Shown here one piece after another: positions 59,770-64,000 of a stretch of 64,000 nucleotides of DNA. A model generated the notes under the pieces. That model was not told where the DNA came from and did not search any database. It saw nothing but the letters and a program-made list of their open reading frames with translations. Origin of the DNA: JBDWFY01 sp964291365 (GTDB taxonomy: Bacteria > Pseudomonadota > Alphaproteobacteria > Rhizobiales > Stappiaceae); contig OZ220007.1 in assembly GCA_964291365.2 (NCBI GenBank), forward strand, positions 62,001 to 126,000, given 5' to 3'. Positions within the stretch are counted from its first letter, which is position 1. Each line of letters opens with the position of its first letter. Made by a program: the position numbers and the translations under genes.

Positions 59770-60508
59770 CTAACACCTAGGACGTCCTGCTTTTGTTGTG
59801 TGACCTTCAGCCCATCTCGTTCGGTTTTTGTGTCCCGATCCATCGCAGCCTTTTGTTGAGCACTTGCTCTGTTTTCTCCTTCTCTGTCCAGCAGTTGTAC
59901 TTGCAGATGAGGATGAAGATGTTGGAGCAGAAGTTTGTGCTGTCAAGGAGGTAGACGACACAACAGTCGGTGGTGGCAAGTAATCTGGACGGTGATCGGG
60001 AGCAACATAACGGTCAACCATGTTTGTCATTTTATCAGCTGAAATACTGTGAAGGTGGCTATCACTGTAGTTGGTGGTTGGGACTCCAACTGCAGTGCTG
60101 ACTCGGACCTCGGACACGAAGTGGAGAATCCTTCCACTCACCAGCAAAGCAATTCTCACGCATCTTCATCACCACATTTCCATTGTGTACCTTCACTACA
60201 AGAAAGTCATGGAGTTTGTGCACACCGGGAAGGTCTGAGTACTTGTCTCCAAGACTGTCTCGCCAGGTGAGAACATGCTGTCCATCTTCAATGAATGTTG
60301 TAGCACTCTGATCACAGATAGTTTTCAGCTCATGAATGGAGAACACATCTTCTCTCTTATAGGCACTTCCAATCACTGAAAAGAGACGGTCTGGGGCAAA
60401 CTTTGTGTGTCCAGCTACCATGAAGCTGATATGGATGTGGTTGATCTCTCCAGAACTCACCATCTCTATGGCCCAAGAGAATAAGTACTTATTATTGTAT
60501 GAAGCCAT
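59770..60508 (-). pseudogene. Frameshifted transposon-type protein with C-terminal MYT1-like knuckle
   Basis: The upstream frame (60508-60062) reads LFSWAIEMVSSGEINHIHIS and FMVAGHTKFAPDRLFSVI, then LHDFLVVKVHNGNVVMKMRE. The HTKFxPDxxF block is typical of a large transposon-associated family of animal and plant genomes (DUF7869-type, from memory). The second frame (60159-59770) continues with VPTTNYSDSHLHS, MVDRYVAPDHRPDYLPP, a Ser/Thr-rich linker, and a knuckle CSTKGCDGSGHKN...GHTTKAGRP. The frames overlap and differ by one base, so a frameshift lies near the end of the first. The N-terminal half, where an ADNCxGQNKN-type motif is expected, is missing or unrecognisable beyond 60,508. The last knuckle cysteine is Arg. 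It lies inside a block that splits the 169-bp satellite. Confidence 0.6.
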
Positions 60509-61145
60509 ATAAGATCAAGTAGTGCAATAACTTCCATACTGCCAACAGCAGTTCAATATTTTCCAGTGGCAAATACAAAATTGTTGTGTTAATTGAGTTG
60601 TCTACATCATGTCTGACCAAACTACATGTGTATAACTGCAGGAAGCATCCACAAAAACCAGGTTGATGGTACACCAAAAAATCCCCTAGAAGGTCACTTC
60701 ATGCATACAGTTGGAGAATGTTCCAGCCAGTATGCAGGGTATGTGAGCCAAAGGATTAGCAGTTGGAGCTGTACTGTGGCAGGTTAACTGACCTCAGGGA
60801 CAGTGAGTAGAGGAACCAGGCTTGTAGGCCTACTGCTCCAGCTGCTGATTCTTTTGCTCATAATGTCTGGGACGTTCAGAATATAGTCGAATTGGGCTCA
60901 GCCCAACAAAGCTTAGTTCACCTTGGCAGTGGTGCTGGCAGGATACTCGGCAAAAGCAGCTGTAGACCCTTGTTTATTCACCGATCATCATCCGAAAAGA
61001 TGCCGCTCTGTCGCAGTGCTATCTTGTCCAAGCAGGTTCAAAACTTGTGATCGAGTCGTGGCTTGAACCATGCTCGAACGTACCGGCCTCATTTCACAAG
61101 ATCGGTGGTCATCAAACGTAGGATCGTCAGTGATTCAAGCGATCT
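60509..61145. other. Unique DNA, nothing recognised
   Basis: The minus-strand frame 60492-60677 directly upstream of the transposon-type protein could be its eroded N-terminal part but shows no motif. The remainder (60,680-61,145) has balanced composition and no gene, repeat or RNA signal I can support. Confidence 0.5.
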
Positions 61146-64000
61146 CTCTCAGCTTGTTGCGTATCAGAGTGAGCAATTGGAATGTACCGAGCATTAAGGA
61201 CTAGCCTGCTGATAAGATAGCACATCTTTCAACAGTAAGACTCAACTATGATGGCACAACTTTAAGCTGAATGAGCATAAGAGTGTGTGAGATATGTACG
61301 TACGTACATATGAAATTTCAGCTTGTTGTGTATAAGAGCGAGCAATTAGAATATACCAAGCATTTAGGACTCGCCTGATGTTAAGGTGGCACATCTTTCA
61401 ATAGTAAGACTCGGCTAAGATGGCACATCTTTAAGCTGAATAAGCATAACAGTGTGCGAGTAACGTGCGTGCATACATGTGTAACTTCAGCATGTGTATA
61501 AGAGCGCGTACCGAGCATTTTGGACTAGCCTGCTGTTAAGATGGCACATCCCTAAGCTGAAAGGGTATAAGAGTGTGTGAGTAATGTATGCGAGTACAAG
61601 TGAAATTTCAGCTTGTGTGTTACAGTGAGCAATATAAATGTACTGAGCATTTAGGTGACTAGCCTGTTGTTAAGATTGCACATTAAGATGGCACATCTTT
61701 AAGCTGAAAGAGTACAAGAGTGTGTGAGTAATGTGCGTGTGTACATGTGAAATTTCAGCTTGTTGCGTATTAGAGCGAGCAATTGGAATGTACCGAACAT
61801 TATGGACTAGCCTGCTGTTAAGATAGCACATCTTTCAACAGTAAGACTCACCTATGACGGCACACCTTTAAGCTGAATGAGCATAATAGTGTGTGAGTAA
61901 TGTACGTGCGTACATATGAAACTTCATCTTGTTGTGTATCAAAACGAGCTATTGGAATGTACCAAGCATTTAGGACTCGCCTGCTGTTAAGATGGCACAT
62001 CTTTCAACAGTAACACTCAGCTAGGATGGCACATCTTTAAGCTGAATGAGCATAAGAGTGTGTGAGTAATGTGCGTGTGTACATGTGAAACTTGAGCTTA
62101 TTGTGTATCAGAGCGAGCGATTGGAATGTACCGAGCATTAAGGACGAGCCTGCTGTTAAGATAGCACATCTTTCAAAAGTAGGACTCAGCTAAGATGGCA
62201 TATCTTTAAGCTGAATGAGCATAAGAGTGTGTGAGTAATGTACGTGCGTACATGTGAAACTTCAGCTTATTGTGTATCAGAGCGAGAGATTGGAATGTAC
62301 TGAGCATTAAGGACTGTCCTGCTGTTAAGATGGCACATCTTTCAACAGTAAGACTCAGCTAAGATGGCACATCTTTAAGTAGAATAAGCATAAGAATGTG
62401 TGAGTATCGTGCGTGCATACATGTGAAACTTCAGCTTGTTGTGTATCGTAGCGAGCAATTGGAATGTACCAAGCATTTATGACTGGCCTGCTGTTAAGTT
62501 GGTACATCTTTCAACTGTAAGGGTCCACTAAGCTGGCACATCTTTAAGCTGAATGAGCATAAGAGTGTGTGAGTAGTGTACGTGCATACATGTGAAACCA
62601 GCTTGTTTAGATGACACATATTTCAACTGTAAGACGTAGCTAGCATGGCACATCTTTTAGCTGAAAGGGTATAAGCTTGTGAGAGTAATGTGCGTGTGTA
62701 TATCAGCTTGTTGTGTATTAGAGCAAGTGATTGGAGTGTACCATGCATTTATGTGACTAGCCTGCTGTTAAGATGGCACATCTTTCAACGGTACGACTCA
62801 GCTAATATGGCACATCTTTAAGCTAAAAAGGTATAAGATTGTGTGAGTAATGTGTGTGTGTGTACATGTGAAAATTCAGCTTGTTGTGTGTTGGAGAGAA
62901 AAGATCAAATGTATCAAGCATTTTGGGTGCATAGCCTGCTGTTGAGATGGCTCATCTTTCAACAGTAAGACTCAGCGTAGATGGCACATCTTTAAGCTAA
63001 AAGAGCATAAGAGTGTGTGAGTAATGTACGTGTGTACATGTGAAACTTCAGCTTGTTGCGTAAAAGAGCAGGTAATTGGAACGTACTGAGTATTAAGGAC
63101 TAGCCTGCTGTTAAGTTGGTACATCTTTCAACTGTAAGGGTCCACTAAGCTGGCACATCTTTAAGCTGAATGAGCATAAGAGTGTGTGAGTAGTGTACGT
63201 GCATACATGTGAAACCAGCTTGTGTATCAGAGCGAGCGATTGGAATGTACCATGCATTTAGGACTAGCCTGCTATTAAGATGGCTCATCTTTCAACAGTA
63301 AGCCTCAGCTAAGGTGTCATATCTTTAAGCTGAAAGAGTGTAAGAGTGAGTGAGTAATGTATGTGCATACATGTGAAACTTCAGCTTGTTGTGTATCAGA
63401 GTGAGCGATTGGTATATACCAGCATTTAGGAGCAGCCTGCTGTTAAGATGGCACATCTTTCAACAGTATGATTCAGCTAAGATGGTATATTATTAACCTA
63501 AAGTGCATAAGAGTGTGTGAGTAATGTGCTTGCATACATGTGAAACTTCAACTCGTTGTGTATCAGAACGAGCGATTGGAATGTATACTGAACATTTAGG
63601 ACTATCCTGCTGTTAAGTTGTACATCTTTCAACAGTAAAACTCAGCTACAATGGCGCATCATTGAGCTGAATGAGAATAAGAGTGTGTGAGTAATGTATG
63701 TGTGTACATGTGAAACTTCCGCTTGTGTATCAGAGCGAGCAATTGGAATGTTCCGAGCATTTAGGACTAGCCTGGTATTAAGATGGCACATCTTTTAACA
63801 TTAGGACCCAGCTAAGATGATACATCCTTAAGCTGTATAAGCATAAGAGTGTGTGAGTAATGTACGTGTGTGCATATAAATCTTCAACTTGTTGTGTATC
63901 AGAGTGAGCAAATGGAATGTACTGAGCATTTTGGAGTAGCCTGCTGTTAAGATGGCACATCTTCTAACAGTAAAATTCAGCTAAGATTGCATATCTTTAA
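61146..64000 (+). repeat. ~169-bp satellite array, open at right edge
   Basis: About 17 head-to-tail monomers have the consensus pieces AGCTTGTTGTGTATCAGAGC, GAGCGATTGGAATGTACCG, AGCATTTAGGACTAGCCTGC, TGTTAAGATGGCACATCTTT, CAACAGTAAGACTCAGC, TAAGATGGCACATCTTTAAG, CTGAATGAGCATAAGAGTG and TGTGAGTAATGTGCGTGTG. The GCCTGCTG anchors sit mostly 162-174 bp apart, with shorter monomers (134-154 bp) near the left and one 275-bp gap holding a truncated copy near 62.6 kb. Monomers are diverged but collinear. Each has two AAGATG-gca-CATCTT dyads. No coding frame of note. Confidence 0.93.

Overview
This window looks like nuclear DNA of a multicellular animal, not a microbe. It has very long tandem repeats, several transposon types typical of animals (a Penelope-like retroelement, foldback and MITE-like elements with short target duplications), GT-AG splice-like boundaries, low CpG and a TG microsatellite. 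A marine invertebrate such as a sponge is my guess from general sequence feel only. I see no rRNA or tRNA gene, no CRISPR array, no operon, and no complete protein-coding gene I can name.

Positions 1 to about 46,558 form one continuous tandem array, cut by the left edge. The basic unit is about 75 bp (25 codons). It joins a GTTGAAGCT / GTTGAATCT nine-mer part to a short core, TGTGCTCTAGAGAGCTCTAG. All copies read in the same direction, so the plus strand is T/G-rich and C-poor throughout. Variant units of 78, 87 and 99 bp, block duplications, and 17 copies of a distinct ~100-bp block (the M-block, with AATAAA and GGCTCGCCCC-like cores) give higher-order structure. Three zones (28.1-29.4, 35.75-36.3 and 39.6-41.8 kb) consist mainly of nine-mers plus M-blocks. 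Long open frames occur on both strands. They follow from a unit divisible by three, so coding is unproven.

Positions 46,559 to about 58,900 are mostly single-copy DNA with mobile-element remains. They hold a possible three-exon minus-strand mini-gene with an inverted-repeat element in its second intron; a decayed Penelope-like reverse transcriptase (about 49.99-51.48 kb); a 284-bp hAT-like MITE; a TG microsatellite; a 1.12-kb foldback element with TTA target duplications and a nested 208-bp element; candidate short plus-strand exons; a tandem repeat in which each unit carries an acceptor-like and donor-like pair around a 33-nt open segment; and a 247-bp tandem duplication.

From about 58,900 to the right edge lies a second, unrelated satellite of about 169-bp monomers, each with two copies of the dyad AAGATG-gca-CATCTT. 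A ~2-kb stretch (about 59.1-61.15 kb) interrupts it. That stretch carries a frameshifted minus-strand transposon-type protein ending in a MYT1-like zinc-knuckle motif. The parts do not form a pathway: the window reads as a satellite-rich, transposon-rich chromosomal region, possibly pericentromeric or otherwise heterochromatic.
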